64,000 nucleotides of DNA from Diphasiastrum complanatum (GCA_029204225.1 CM055093.1:35474525-35538524); one strand, 5' to 3'. Shown: positions 48,421 through 60,654, counted from the stretch's first letter. Numbers and translations are program-made. The notes: generated by a model from the sequence alone, not told the origin.

Positions 48421-49248
48421 ATAGAGAGGAGTAGCCAAGAAGAGTTGCCCTTGCCGAAAAGAAACTAAACAAAACCAATCATGCAAATCTACAAATTGGA
48501 GGCATGTATTACCAATTTCTTTGAGAAATGTGCACATTTGCACTCTTCATGTAGAGGTTAGGATAATAGATAAGCTTATTTATCTTCACATAGTTTTTTC
48601 TTGGAATACTAAGCAATCATCATCCTCAAAGAAAGCTATATCTTGATTAGAAGATGTTCTATCGAAAGGACTTCATAAGGGACATGTCAAAATACATAAA
48701 GATGGAAAGCTTTGAGGAAAGTCATGTAATATGCCTACTAAGCCAAGCATAGAAAGAGCAAAAGCATGTCGATTTCTATCAAACCACACAAGGGGCGGAT
48801 GCAACCTTGTGGATGCAACCTTGCGGATGCAAACTGGTGGATGCAACGGTGGATGCAAACTGGCGGATGCAACCGGTACTAACAAGTCGTCGGATGCACT
48901 TCGGACTGAAATGTTTTTTGGAGGTCCTCGGACACGAAGTCGTCGGATGCACGTCGGACACAATTTTTTTGTTTGTCCCCTGAGCCATAACTTGTGAAAG
49001 CATTAACAAAAGAGAAGACTAACGTAACTTAGAACAAAAATCTAGTATGATGGAGAGAAAGTATATATAAAGAGTATTGGCAATCCGATAATGTGCATGC
49101 ACCCATGCAATTCATATTAACTCAATTACAATTCCAATGCAATCATCATGCACACCTCTTTCCCAAGCCATGCAGTGCTCCACATATCTCTCAGTGGAGT
49201 TTGAGTCCTCACATATTTATTAAGCACCCCCATGGGCCCTACAAGGTC
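48421..49248. other. No gene; minisatellite at 48790-48960
   Basis: AT-rich DNA apart from a short G-rich minisatellite, described separately. The frames crossing it (for example Cys/Pro/Leu-rich at 48673-49009) are products of the repeat. Confidence 0.55.
48790..48960. repeat. GGATGCAAC minisatellite
   Basis: Six GGATGCAA(A/C) units with 12-18 base spacing between 48796 and 48875 (GGATGCAACCTTGTGGATGC style), then two CGTCGGATGCAC(T/G)TCGGAC units at about 48890 and 48945. Confidence 0.88.
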
Positions 49249-49253
49249 CTACT

Positions 49254-49875
49254 TGTAGGAAAAATAGTAGTAATTATTCTTTCACAGAGAACATGATGCA
49301 AGTTTGAATAAATCAACTAATATCAGTGTCTTCAGTTGGGATTGTATCTGATCTATGTACTAATAGAGCAATATTAGTTCTGATTGAATATGCGTGCGGA
49401 AAACTATGTGCGGAAGTAAGAGACATCTTTAGACAATTTAGACAATTAGAAACTATTGATCAAAAACGAATTTTTATTACTCTGAATTTGAATCATCAAT
49501 ATACATCTCTTGTTGTCTTATCTCGCTATTCAGTCTCTGATTGAGTGAGTTCTTTACAACGACTAGTGCACATGTATTTATATTGCTACAGGACAGGTTC
49601 TTTGGCCTTTCATTTTATAGGTCTTTAGCCTTTCAATGATGTAACAGTAGATATCTAACCGTTTACGACGGTTGGTATTCAAATAGACGCTTTGTTTCCA
49701 AGGTCGAATAAATTGTGTTCATGAATTATTCGCGACAGTCTATCTCTTCGTCTCAGCTTTGTGTTTCGCAAATTGTTCGCGACACTTGTCTCTTCACGTC
49801 ATTTTCGTCTTTCACAAATTGTTCGCGACAGATGACAATTCTTGAGCTTGAAGAAGAAATCTATAAAAAATTTCT
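49254..49875 (-). repeat. 3' LTR of element F, internally truncated
   Basis: Matches 50773-51390 of the 5' LTR (TGTAGGAAAAATAGTA start; AATTGTTCGCGACA motifs). At 49875 the match stops, about 260 bases short of the full LTR. Confidence 0.88.
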
Positions 49876-49880
49876 ATAGC

Positions 49881-50592
<712 letters not shown>

Positions 50593-50755
50593 CTTCTAAT
50601 TTTGAATAACCTCTAGATAGTGGCTTGTTGATGGATGTATGAATAATGCTGAGAGGGGTACGAAGATACCACTGTATCGACTCTGATTCATTCTAATAAC
50701 ATTGTATCAGCTTTGGACTTGTATATTCTGATACTACTGTATCTGATTTAATTTC

Positions 50756-50771
50756 GTATGCTCTGATACCA
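50756..50771 (-). promoter_or_regulatory. Primer binding site of element F
   Basis: Minus strand TGGTATCAGAGCATAC, one base from the 5' LTR. GATAC(C/T)ACTGTA, the complement of the primer start plus the LTR end, is repeated at about 50665 and 50731, within 110 bases. Confidence 0.85.
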
Positions 50772-50772
50772 C

Positions 50773-51653
50773 TGTAGGAAAAATAGTAATAATTATTCTT
50801 TCACAGAGAACATGATGCAAGTTTGAATAAATCAAACTAATATCAGTGTCTTCAATCGGGATTGTATCTAATCTATGTACTAATAGAACAGTATTAGTTC
50901 TGATTGAATATGCGTGCGGAAATTATGTGCAAAAGTAAGAGACATCTTTAGATAAAATAAACAATTAGAAACTATTGATCAAAAAACAATTTTTATAACT
51001 CTGAATTTGAATCATATACATCTCTTGTTGTCTTATCTCGTTGTTGTGTCTCTGATTGAGTTTGTTCTTTACAACAAGTAGTGCACATGTATTTATATTT
51101 ATACAGGATAGGTCTTTTGGCCTTTCATTTTATAGGTCTTTGGCCATTCAATGCTGTAACAGTAGATATCTAACCATTTACAACGATTGATATTCAAATA
51201 GGCGCTTTGTTTCCAAGGTCGAATAAATTGTATTCACAAAATATTCGCGACAGTCTATCTCTTCGTCTCAGCTTTGTGTTTCGCAAATTGTTCGCGACAC
51301 TTGTCTCTTCACGTCATTTTTGTCTTTCGCGAATTGCTTGCGACAGATGACAATTCTTGAGCTTGAAGAAGAAATCTAAAAAAAATTTGCGATCTGTTTG
51401 CGACAATTTTGCGACATCTGAGGTTTGAACAAGAAATAGAATATTTCGTGACAAGATTTTGTTCACAAATCTTTCAAGCTTCATGAGCTTCTACAAGTAA
51501 TCTTTCGAGTTGACTGCAAGACAAAGTTCGTGAATCCTTCGATGTTGATCACGAATAAAAATGTTTCGAGTTCGCATTTGTTTCTTGTCCTTTGTCAAGT
51601 AAACTGCGCACTTTGTTAGTAGAATCAAGATCTATTTGATCAGTTGTTCTACA
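50773..51653 (-). repeat. 5' LTR of element F
   Basis: 881 bases, plus strand TGTAGGAAAAATAG to AGTTGTTCTACA, with TGTAG/CTACA inverted ends. It contains several TTCGCGACA / GTTTGCGACA motifs (51240-51410). Confidence 0.9.
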
Positions 51654-51658
51654 CTACT

Positions 51659-52619
51659 TAACCATATGTCACCGAAGGCCTCACTGCCTCACCTAAGGAC
51701 ACTCTAAAGCCTTTTGACTGGGTAAGGACATAACTCTGATACACTACTTAATCCACTTCTCCTTTGTGCATGTAGATGATTGTAAGTGCCTGAAGTCTTG
51801 CATTAGAGGAGTTTTCGATTCCAAAAGGGCCGTATAAGAAATCATACCTTAGTAAGAGAATGTTAGAGAGAGAAAGATAAAATGATCGAAATTGTTTCTC
51901 ATTTTCTTAGTTTCTGGTGCTGCCTGTCGTCTAAGTTGTGTGGTTGGCTCATTTTTTGAAGTATATTAGTAGTGCACATGAAACAAAGCACGCTGCCAAG
52001 AGACAAAGCACGCGCCACAAGCGGGAGAAAATTCCCTCCAAAATTTCATGTGTAAAGGATTACACAACTCCTAAAGCCGATGATCAATATTTGTAGATCA
52101 AAGTTTTACATAAATAGAACCTCTAGCCTTTTAGATTTCTCCAATCATGTTGTCACACTAATTTGCATGTTAGCTTGTCAAATACTTGTGAGTCATCCTA
52201 AGAATGACTTTGAGGGGCTTTGTGAGGAAGTTTTAGCAATGTGGGCTCCTTTTGCAATTTTTTATTGATGATATATGTCTTGTTCTTGTAGGTGCTGATT
52301 GCTTTTCGTAGAGTTCAAGTTTATTGTTATTCTACTCTCCCTTAGATTAATAGATAATATTGCTGTAGATAATGTACTGATGTTTCCAGCTCTTGGTTGA
52401 GTAAGATGTTCCCTCTGTTATTAGATTAAACACCCCTTTGTGTAGAATTAAGGGTTTGGAAGACAAGGCTTAACCTTGTAGAGGTTCAAATCCTCTTCCC
52501 TTGAACTATTAAAATAAGGGAGAACTTGAAGTTGGGTCTAAATTTTGCTTTTATGTTTTTTCAAATTTGAAAATGCAAATTAAAAAGAACTCAATTATGA
52601 AATGAAAATGCAAGCTCTT
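51659..52619. other. No gene seen
   Basis: AT-rich intergenic DNA. A plus-strand frame at 52080-52268 (62 aa) has no recognisable motif or supporting context. Confidence 0.5.
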
Positions 52620-53349
52620 AATTTTTATAGAATCATAAACAAGATACAAACATTCCATCATATTCTATGCAAAGAGTAGATCAATTTTTCTTTTGGCCTC
52701 ATCGCTTTCAAAGTTTACATACAAGATAAGCATTTGATGACGCGACACTTGATTATGTGAAATATCTCCACCACACAAGGATCTACATTCTGGTAAAAAA
52801 AAAACTGGTCTATTCTCGCATCATGGCGATATGCCACATCATCATATTCTATGCAAAGGGTAGATCAATTTTGCTGATGACCTCATCTCTATCAGAGTTC
52901 AGATAAGAAAGTTATGGTAGATCAAAGATTTATAGTACAAGATAAGCATTTGATGATGTGGCATTTGATGATGTGGAATATCTCCACCACGCGAGGATCT
53001 GGTAAAAAAAACTTGTCTATTCTCGCGTCATGGCGATATCATCAAAATCTTTGATTAGCCATAACTTTCTTATTTGAGCTCGGATGGAGATGAAGTAAGA
53101 AGCAAAAATGATTTACTCTTTGTGTAGAATCCATTGGAATATCTCCACCATGCGAGAATCTGCATTCTGGTAAAAAAAAAACTGGTTTATTCTCGCGTCA
53201 TGGCGATATGCCACATCATCAAAATCTTTGATTAGCCATAACTTTCTTATTTGAACTCGGATGGAGATGAGGTAAAAAGCAAAAATGATCTACTCTTTGC
53301 GGAGAATCCATTGGAATGATCACATCTTGCTTATGATTCTATAAAAATA
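52620..53349. repeat. Foldback repeat with nested direct repeats
   Basis: The left arm (52620-52716: TTTTTATAGAATCATAAAC, CTATGCAAAGAGTAGATCA) is the inverted complement of the right arm (53250-53349: TGATCTACTCTTTGCGGAG, TTATGATTCTATAAAAA). A second inverted pair lies inside (52845-52935 against 53040-53125). Between and around them a core ATATCTCCACCACGCGAGG...TTCTCGCGTCATGGCGATAT is repeated directly at 52758-52832, 52977-53030 and 53147-53211. It could be a foldback or MITE-like transposon or a hairpin transcript source. Confidence 0.85.
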
Positions 53350-53792
53350 TCGAAAATGTCTAGAAAATCTATTGTTGTTCTACTCATCTATAGTTTAATG
53401 GCTGATGTTGTTGTAGATGATGTTTTGCAGCTTCTTGAGGTTGGCCCTCTTTAAAACATGTAAGTTTGTTTAACTATGCTTTGCTCAAAATATATTACTA
53501 CTAACCATAAGTTTTAAGAGTCGGGCAGTTAGGAGTCTTGCGGGCAGCAAGTATTGTCAAATCACAACTCCAGACCCTACTTAGCGGGAGTTTCAAAATG
53601 TCCAAAAATATTACTAGAAAACTCCAAAAAATTTTAGACCGACAAACAATGTTACGTTCCTTCACAGGTGTAAAAACTTTATTGGGCCACATGTACATTG
53701 AATAGTTGAATAGTCAATAAAAGCATCTTGACAAACGGCCCTTTTGGTGCTTGGAACTCCTCTAATGAATGTGTGTGCTCCAAATCAATCAT

Positions 53793-53870
<78 letters not shown>

Positions 53871-54450
53871 GGACAATCAATTTTTTCTCTTCTCCCCTTC
53901 CCCTTTAGTGCAATGGTTTTAACCTAAAGCGAAACTGCTTCAACTTAGAGCATAATGTACTTCATTTCAAATCCAAAATGGTGGGACCTAGTTGGGCCCT
54001 TCATGATTTTGCACAAGAATGGGTTTTTTAGCCTATAGCTAGAACAACACATGTAATTTTTTGTCTTTTTGGCTGCCACCACTCGGTTAGTGAGTTCGAG
54101 TCCAACTTCTATGGTTTTTATTACAATTGAAATAATAGAAAAGGCAACTTAGCACCTAGCTGCACATAACTTAGGACCTCTCCTTAAAAACACTCCATTT
54201 TGAAGCAAGTAAGAGACTAACCTACTGAGTAATTTGCCAAGTATTTAAAAACCCACCCACAAAAACTCAGACATGCCTGCCTCACATCGATTGCCTCTCA
54301 CATGTGTGTGAGCCCACTCGCCACAAGTCCGATTTTTAATCTTCTTTTTTCTCTCTCTTTCTTTTCAAGGTTAAAAAGGCTTTGCTTTTTTTGATATGGG
54401 CAATCATCAAATGCCAAGACTTAGTCACGTTCATAGAAACGGGTCAAGCT
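53350..54450. other. Intergenic, no gene; CT tract
   Basis: No supportable frame. It contains the CT tract at 53795-53867 and CT-rich stretches near 54345. This is the distal upstream region of the secreted-protein gene. Confidence 0.55.
53795..53867. repeat. (CT)n microsatellite
   Basis: About 36 CT units. Confidence 0.97.
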
Positions 54451-54511
54451 CCAACACTGATCACTTGCGTGGCTGAATCGCCCAACACTTATCGCTTGCG
54501 TGGCTGAATCG
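54451..54511 (+). repeat. Tandem duplication upstream of the secreted-protein gene
   Basis: Two units of about 31 bases, CCAACACTGATCACTTGCG and CCAACACTTATCGCTTGCG, each ending TGGCTGAATCG, directly in tandem. They lie about 30-90 bases before the TATA box, a position that suits a promoter element, but no function is known. Confidence 0.85.
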
Positions 54512-54542
54512 CCCAAGAATTCAAGTCTCAACTTTTAACTAG

Positions 54543-54549
54543 TATATAA
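54543..54549 (+). promoter_or_regulatory. TATA box of the secreted-protein gene
   Basis: TATATAA in the context TAGTATATAATAAG, 223 bases before the start codon at 54772. This would place transcription start near 54575 with a 5' untranslated region of about 200 bases. Confidence 0.6.
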
Positions 54550-54571
54550 TAAGTCCTCGCATCCCTGCAGG

Positions 54572-54652
54572 GCTTCAAATTTCAATCATAAGCATCAAGG
54601 AATTAGGAATTAGCATTGGAGAGCTTCAAATTTCAATCATCAGCGATCAAGG
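54572..54652 (+). repeat. Imperfect tandem repeat in the 5' untranslated region
   Basis: GCTTCAAATTTCAATCAT occurs at 54572-54589 and again at 54623-54640 (51-base spacing). Each is followed by an (A)GC(G)ATCAAGGAA stretch. This is probably a local duplication. Confidence 0.85.
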
Positions 54653-54771
54653 AAGGACGCATTCCCAGCTGAGCTGCGGCGTGCGCTACATCACGATTCA
54701 CTATCAGTAGTACAGTAACTACACTTAAGTCTCAATCCAGTCGGACAGATTGATCTTGCATTGGGGAAGAA

Positions 54772-55221
54772 ATGAGAAACCTGCAACTGCAATCGGCTTT
54801 GCTGCTGCTTCTGCTCCTGGCCATGGTAGCCACGCAGCTGGCCCGTGCCAACTTCCACATCGTAGACTATCGTATCACGACAGCTGACAGCACTCGTGAC
54901 AGCCAGGTTCTGGTGCCCAGCAACAACTTCGGATGTAGCGGCCTTCAGAACCCATCGATATCGGGCGGGGCATACCCCAACTGCGGCGCGTCATCTCTGA
55001 GGATCCCCGATGGCCAGTGCGGCTGGAGTGGAGTCACCATCCGACCTGCTTGCAACGGCAACTACTTTGGCAAGTTATATGGCGGTTCCGGCGAGCCGGA
55101 GGGTGATTGCTATTGGAACGACTCTCATGACACCCCATCCTTCGGCTGCCATTTAAGTCCTGCTGCAGGCGCCCAAGCTTTCGACCGCCTGGTCTGCTAC
55201 ACCAGCATGTGCGGCAGCTAA
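54772..55221 (+). CDS. Small secreted eight-cysteine protein
   Basis: Single-exon frame of 149 aa. The start is chosen at the first ATG (MRNLQLQSALLLLLLLAMV), which gives a classic signal peptide: a polar head, a Leu core at residues 10-16 and a likely cut after A-R-A at residue 26, leaving NFHIVDYRIT as the mature start. The mature part of about 123 residues is rich in Gly, Ser, Asn and Pro and has eight cysteines at 55, 71, 83, 94, 113, 126, 142 and 147, fitting four disulfides. One N-glycosylation site (NDS, 116-118) is present. There is no membrane anchor and no ER-retention signal. Codons are GC-rich (GGC, CTG, CCC, TGC) against the AT-rich surroundings. The product is expected in the apoplast or vacuole. 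It is not a knottin, defensin or lipid-transfer protein by spacing; no family was recognised. A defence or cell-wall role is only a guess. Confidence 0.85.
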   Translation: MRNLQLQSALLLLLLLAMVATQLARANFHIVDYRITTADSTRDSQVLVPSNNFGCSGLQNPSISGGAYPNCGASSLRIPDGQCGWSGVTIRPACNGNYFGKLYGGSGEPEGDCYWNDSHDTPSFGCHLSPAAGAQAFDRLVCYTSMCGS

Positions 55222-56121
55222 CTTCTAAGTTATATATTGTAGTAGACAGACAAGTGAATCAACAAGATTCAAGAAGAAGTGACCATCCTATATGTAGTAT
55301 CCATTATTATACTGCACTATCTATGTTCATAGTGGACAATGACTGTTTTGTTGCGAGCTGGATCGATCAAGGCTCCAGCAGCAGCAGTCAGTCAATCATG
55401 TGAGCCAGAGTAAATAAGAGTTCAATTCATATAAATATATATGATATGTATATGGTATTTTCTAGAGACGTCAACTAAAGATTTGTATCAAAAAAAATTT
55501 TCTAAAGTGGATTTTATTCAAACATTTGCAAGATAATTCAACTTTGGCCAACAGGCTGACAGAGTGCCATAATATTGAGTTGAATTCATACAACTAAAAT
55601 ATAAATGGTGATTTGAGTCAACTAAATGGACTTCATCTCTCTTCTAGCTACCATTCATGATTCATCTCTCTTCTACGATTCACGAATCTAGGCAGTGAGA
55701 CTGTGAGTACTAACTACTCTGATGTCAGAAGTTTTTTTCAAATTTAAATGGCCAGCTTAAAATTAGTTATTAAGCTGATTTTCAACCTTTAGTCACTTTT
55801 AGTCATAATTGATTCGAAAATCAATAGATAAACCTTTCTATCACAAATTTAGATGCTTCTTACAAACCTTCAAAACGATGATGCACTCGAAACCTTGATA
55901 ATAAACAAGCATAAATAATTGTTAAGAATAAATGTGGCAAGTATGCCACATAAGTAATAAGTAATTGAACTTTGGTCCGTAGGATCAAGTAGTTTCTATG
56001 TTAATGTGACTCCGTCTATGTGTCGTTCGATCTCGTAACGGTTGGTGAACCGTTGTCTCTCTCACTGTAAAGGCTTGTTGCATTGATGCTTGATTCATTC
56101 AATATACCATGATGTTTTAGT

Positions 56122-56125
<4 letters not shown>

Positions 56126-56197
<72 letters not shown>
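56126..56197. repeat. (CT)n microsatellite
   Basis: About 36 CT units. Confidence 0.97.
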
Positions 56198-56204
<7 letters not shown>

Positions 56205-56471
56205 TGCTGGGTGAAATCACAATAATAATCACTTATAGAAAATGCATTCAAACTTTTGATATGGATATATTTTCCCCGGGCCCAAGATGTACCATATAGC
56301 AATAGCATTAACAATGTTGAAAATTACACTGAATAAAGCAAAGAATGTATGAATGTGAGATATATATCATGCCTGGGCAGAGTTGTCTGTGAGCATTGAG
56401 AATGAAGGTTGAGACCTGAGAGCGATTGCCCTAGCACCACCTTGTATGACTAATAGAGTTTGTGTAGTGCT

Positions 56472-56476
<5 letters not shown>

Positions 56477-56554
<78 letters not shown>
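56477..56554. repeat. (GA)n microsatellite
   Basis: About 39 GA units, followed by an ATACATACATGCATACACATAT stretch. Short GA and CA/CT runs follow at 56654-56715. Confidence 0.97.
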
Positions 56555-56557
<3 letters not shown>

Positions 56558-56762
56558 TACTTCTACATACATACATGCATACACATATATATAAATAAAT
56601 AAATATATATAATATTTGTGTGTCACATTTGTGCATATGCATAATGCACCCATGGAGAGAGAGAGAGAGAGCTCCTAAATCTTAATCAAATCACACACAC
56701 ACACTCTCTCTCTCTTTATTATCTTAAATTCAAAATGCAAGACACAATACATACACACTTCT

Positions 56763-56770
<8 letters not shown>

Positions 56771-56843
<73 letters not shown>
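56771..56843. repeat. (CT)n microsatellite
   Basis: About 36 CT units, 80 bases from the left end of the copia element. Confidence 0.97.
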
Positions 56844-56846
<3 letters not shown>

Positions 56847-56923
56847 CTTAGTCCTAAATAAATATAAATCTAACAATCTATTACTACCATAGATTATGTA
56901 TTTATCTATAATCTTAAATTCTA

Positions 56924-57574
56924 TGTGAAAGATTCAACTAGTTTCATCACATTTTGCAATATTTCCATATTTGGCATATTGAGGCCTAAACTTGTTTTAG
57001 ACTTAGAGGTTGACTTTTCAAAGTTCATTAGTCTAAATTTCATTTGAATAAACCCTTTTTTGAAAGTGTGGAAAAGATAGAATGCGAGTTTGAGTATATT
57101 CAATTTGAATAAGTTGGTTACATTGAATCTAGACCCAAAATTGGTAGGGTCAGCATTTTGGTGGGAAAGCCAAGTGGCCAAATAGGGTTTGGACCTGCTA
57201 TAAAAGGATGTAACTCGTGGAGAGAGTCATCTTCTCTCTTCTCTATCTCATTTCATGCTTACACATGGTTCTCTTGGATTCTACTATCCATTGGTGCACT
57301 ATCTTGGTGATTGCTTGCAATTCTATGTGTAGAATGATCTATATTTGCTATTTTTGGATCCACAAGTGTGAAATACAGTAGCTTGCTGGTTTTGTACGGA
57401 CAGCAACAGTACATAATCATTTCATTCAAGTTTGATCAAGTTCTATTAGTGTTTGCATCTCAAATTGTGTGTAGATGCTGATTTTTCTACATTGGTGAAA
57501 TTGGTAGTGTATTTCTCTTTCTAACCAAAGATCATTCAAGTAGATTGGATCTTAAGGATCTAAAATCTTTCACA
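56924..57574 (+). repeat. 5' LTR of element A
   Basis: 651 bases with a TATAAAAG promoter box at 57199-57206. It aligns throughout with 62318-62988. The 20-base length difference comes from many single-base gaps, often in homopolymers. Confidence 0.93.
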
Positions 57575-57586
57575 TGGTATCAGAGC
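57575..57586 (+). promoter_or_regulatory. Primer binding site of element A
   Basis: TGGTATCAGAGC starts at the base after the LTR, matching initiator tRNA-Met. Confidence 0.95.
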
Positions 57587-58172
57587 TTGTGTTTCAGGTT
57601 ATGAAGGAGGAAATCAGATCTATCAATGATTTGGTGAAGATATCAAGTCTAGAGCATGCTAGAGAGGATTCTACACCAAAATCGGATTTTTTGCTTTTGT
57701 AGATTGGATCTTTTGTAGATCAAAACACTAAATAGGTCAATATACTTGTTCATTTCCGTTTTTTGAATTCACATGCTGGATTTGGCCGATATTTGGATCA
57801 TTGGTTCAGCCTAAGTGGTGGCTTATAGATTGCATATCAAATTTTCAGCATTTGCATGTAGATTTGGAATAGTCAATTTCTTGTGATTTTGTCAAAACCC
57901 TAGTTTTGATTGGATATCTAGATAGTGAGGTTGCTGGATTTCATTTGAGTGTGTTTCAATCTTAGGAAGTGGCAAAAGTCATTAGATTGAGGATAGATCA
58001 TAGGTTGATCAAGATTCCATGATTCTATGTGTTGATTTGCTTGGATAAGTGCTAGAAGAGAATTTGTGAGATAGTTTCAAATCTTGGTGATTTCTTTGAA
58101 AGCATTTGTTGTTGCTCAAAGGAGTGCTTTGTCATTGAAACAGGTTGAAAGAGAAGATCAGGTCATTGCTAC
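57587..58172 (+). other. Leader of element A
   Basis: No protein motif. It ends at the gag ATG at 58173. Confidence 0.7.
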
Positions 58173-60014
58173 ATGGCAACCTCAATTGGAGTCATGTTGG
58201 AAGCCAATGATAGGCTTACCTCACGTAACTATTCATTATGAAAAGTGAGGATGGAGTCACTTCTTGAGATGAATGATGTTTTGGATATTGTTGTAGGTTT
58301 GGAGGAGAGACCATCAACACAACAAGATCAATTGAGGTATGACAAGAGGGCCAAGAAGGCTCTACACATGATAAAGATGAATGTTACCAATGAACTTCTC
58401 AAGGAAGTTGGTAAGTGCACATCATCTTTGGAAGCTTGGAATTCATTGAAGAAGCTTTATGAATCCAAGTATACTTCTAGAGTGTTGACTCTAAGAAGGC
58501 AAATCTTTTCTTGTTTGCAAAAGAATGAAGAAAGTCCAAGTACTTTTATTTTGAGAATGAAAGCATTGAATGATGAGTTAGCTTGCATAAATGAAAGCAT
58601 TAAGGAAGAAGAGCTTATTCAAGTGATTCTTAATGGCTTGTTGGATGCTCATGCTAACATTGTTCAAAGTAATGCTATTCAAAAGACTTTGCCAAGTTTG
58701 ATGGATATTCAAGAGATCTTGATCAATGAGGAATATAGGCTTCAAGCAAGAGGTGGATCTACATTGACACTTAAAGAGGATGCTATGTTCACAAAGGGCA
58801 AATTCAAGGGCAAAACCAAAAGCAAGTGGTCTAAAGGGAAAGATCAAGTGGATGCTTCTTCAAGTGGCAAAAAGAAGGATAGATCAAATCTCAAGTGCTT
58901 CTATTGTGGCATCAAAGGACACTTTGCAAGTGAGTGCTACAAGAAGAAGAGAGATCAAGGAGACAAGCAAGGTAATCTTACTCTTGATGAGGATGGTTTG
59001 GATGTGCAAGATGCAAATGATGATGCTTTTGTGATGTCTTCATGTATGCTTGCTAATGATGGAGATCTAGATCCTTGGTGGATTGATAGTGGAGCAAGTG
59101 CACACATGACCTTTCACAAAGAGTACTTCACTTCTTTGTTGGCATATGGAGATGACAAGAGGGTGATCTACACAGCCAATGATGGTGAGTGTGCAATAAA
59201 AGGAATTGGCACAATTCCTATTTCTCTCTCTACAAATAGGAATGTTCATTTGGAGGATGTCTTGTTTATTCCATCTATTACCAAGAATTTGCTTAGTGTG
59301 AGTCAAATGCTAAGTAAGGGCCTCAAGGTGGAGTTTGATGGAGATGCTTGTTTGATCAAAAGGAAGGATGTCTTGATTGGAAAAGGTAAAAGGCAAGGGA
59401 AGTTGTTCAAACTTGATGCTTGTGTTATTGCTAACCAAGTTGGATGTGTTGCAAGGGAGCAAATTTCTATTCAAGAGGTTTGGCACAAAAGGATGGGACA
59501 CCTCAACTTCAAGTCATTGGAGGTAATGGCAAGGAAGAAGGTTGTGATTGGTCTTCCAAGTTCCTTAAGTAATGACAAGCATGTTTGTGAGTCTTGTGCT
59601 TTGTCTAAGTCACATAGACTACCTTATACTAGATCTAATTCTAGATCTACAAAGCCTTTTCAACTTGTACATTTCGATATTCATGGATTTACTACAATTA
59701 GAAATAGTGGAGCTAAGATGTATGTAACATTCATTGATGATTTTAGTAGATTTTGTTGGATCTATCTATTAAAGAGCAAGGATGAAGTGTATGATGTCTT
59801 TGTCAAGTTCAAGAATGCAAGGGAGAACCAATTCTCCACAAAGATCAAGTGCTTGAGAGGTGACAATGGTGGTGAGTACATATCTAACAAGTTCAAGGCC
59901 TTTTGTGATGAGCATGGGATCAAGAGGGGGAGTATACAACATCAAGGACCCCACAACAAAATGGAGTGGCTGAAAGGAAGAATAGAACTTTATGTGAAAG
60001 TGCTAAAGCTATGA
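58173..60014 (+). pseudogene. Copia Gag-protease-integrase (element A)
   Basis: The natural start is ATG 58173 (MATSIGVMLEANDRLTSRNY); codon 23 is TGA at 58239-58241 where related copies have Trp (S-L/I-W-K-V-R). A Met at 58245 opens 589 codons. In order: UBN2 gag core (NELLKEVGKCTSSLEAWNSL), CCHC knuckle CFYCGIKGHFASEC (about 58895), protease WWIDSGASAHMTF (about 59080), LLSVSQMLSKGLKVEFD, pre-integrase VWHKRMGHLNFKSLEVMA, zinc pair CESCALSKSH, integrase core with D in LVHFDIHGF and D in RGDNGGEYIS. Near 59945 a shift turns the expected PQQNGVAERKNRTL (seen in the next frame) into HNKMEWLKGRIELY, so the catalytic E is out of frame. Confidence 0.93.
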
Positions 60015-60654
60015 GGTTAAGTGCTAATCTTGACAAACCATTTGGATCAAGCTTTGTTGTGTGCCAATTTCTTGTGCAATAGGTGGTCGAGTGCCTATTT
60101 TGGATGGAAGGACACCTTTTGAGATGCTATTCAAGAGGAGGCCGAGTGTCAACTTTCTAAGAACCTTGGATGCACATGCTATGTCAACGATTACTCTTGA
60201 TGATAGGACCAAGGAGGATCCATCTTCAAGAAGAGGTATTTTTGTTGGATATAGTGAGGTGAGTAAAGCCTACAAGGTTTACTTTCCTTCTACTATCAAA
60301 GTGATTGTTGGTAGAGATGTCATTTTTTTATGAGGGAAACATTCCAAAGGTTTCTTCAAGCATGACTGATGGTAAAATAGATGGTTCTAACATTCTTGAT
60401 GTTGATGAGAAGGATCCTACTTTGGATGCTGGTGATGATGGACCTTCATCAAGTCAAAAGCCAAGGAGAACATCAAGAGGAAAGACAAGTACCTTCAAGG
60501 CTCACATATGATCAAAAGGGTAAGCAAGTAGTTTCTGGAAATTATGTTGCTTTCCTAACCTCTTTGGATGATCCTACAAGTGTAGATCAAGCAAGGAAAG
60601 AAGAGGAGTGGATCGAAGCAATGGATCTTGAGTATCGATCTCTTATGAAGAGTG
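60015..60654 (+). pseudogene. Integrase tail and RT entry (element A)
   Basis: Reading across shifts: ILDGRTPFEMLFKRRPSVNF, RRGIFVGYSEVSKAYKVYF, VIVGRDVIF, an acidic linker and PSRLTYDQKGKQV. The RT entry EEEWIEAMDLEYRSLMKSGT follows. Normal copia RT would continue with a tryptophan-containing stretch and K-W-V; here the match ends at about 60654. Confidence 0.85.

Larger units (their letters stand above)
55222..56923. other. 3' flank with four microsatellites, no gene
   Basis: The first few hundred bases hold the presumed 3' untranslated region (AATAAG-like signals near 55412). Further on only GA/CT tracts and AT-rich DNA are found. TTCTA at 56919-56923 is the left target duplication of the copia element that follows. 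Confidence 0.6.
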
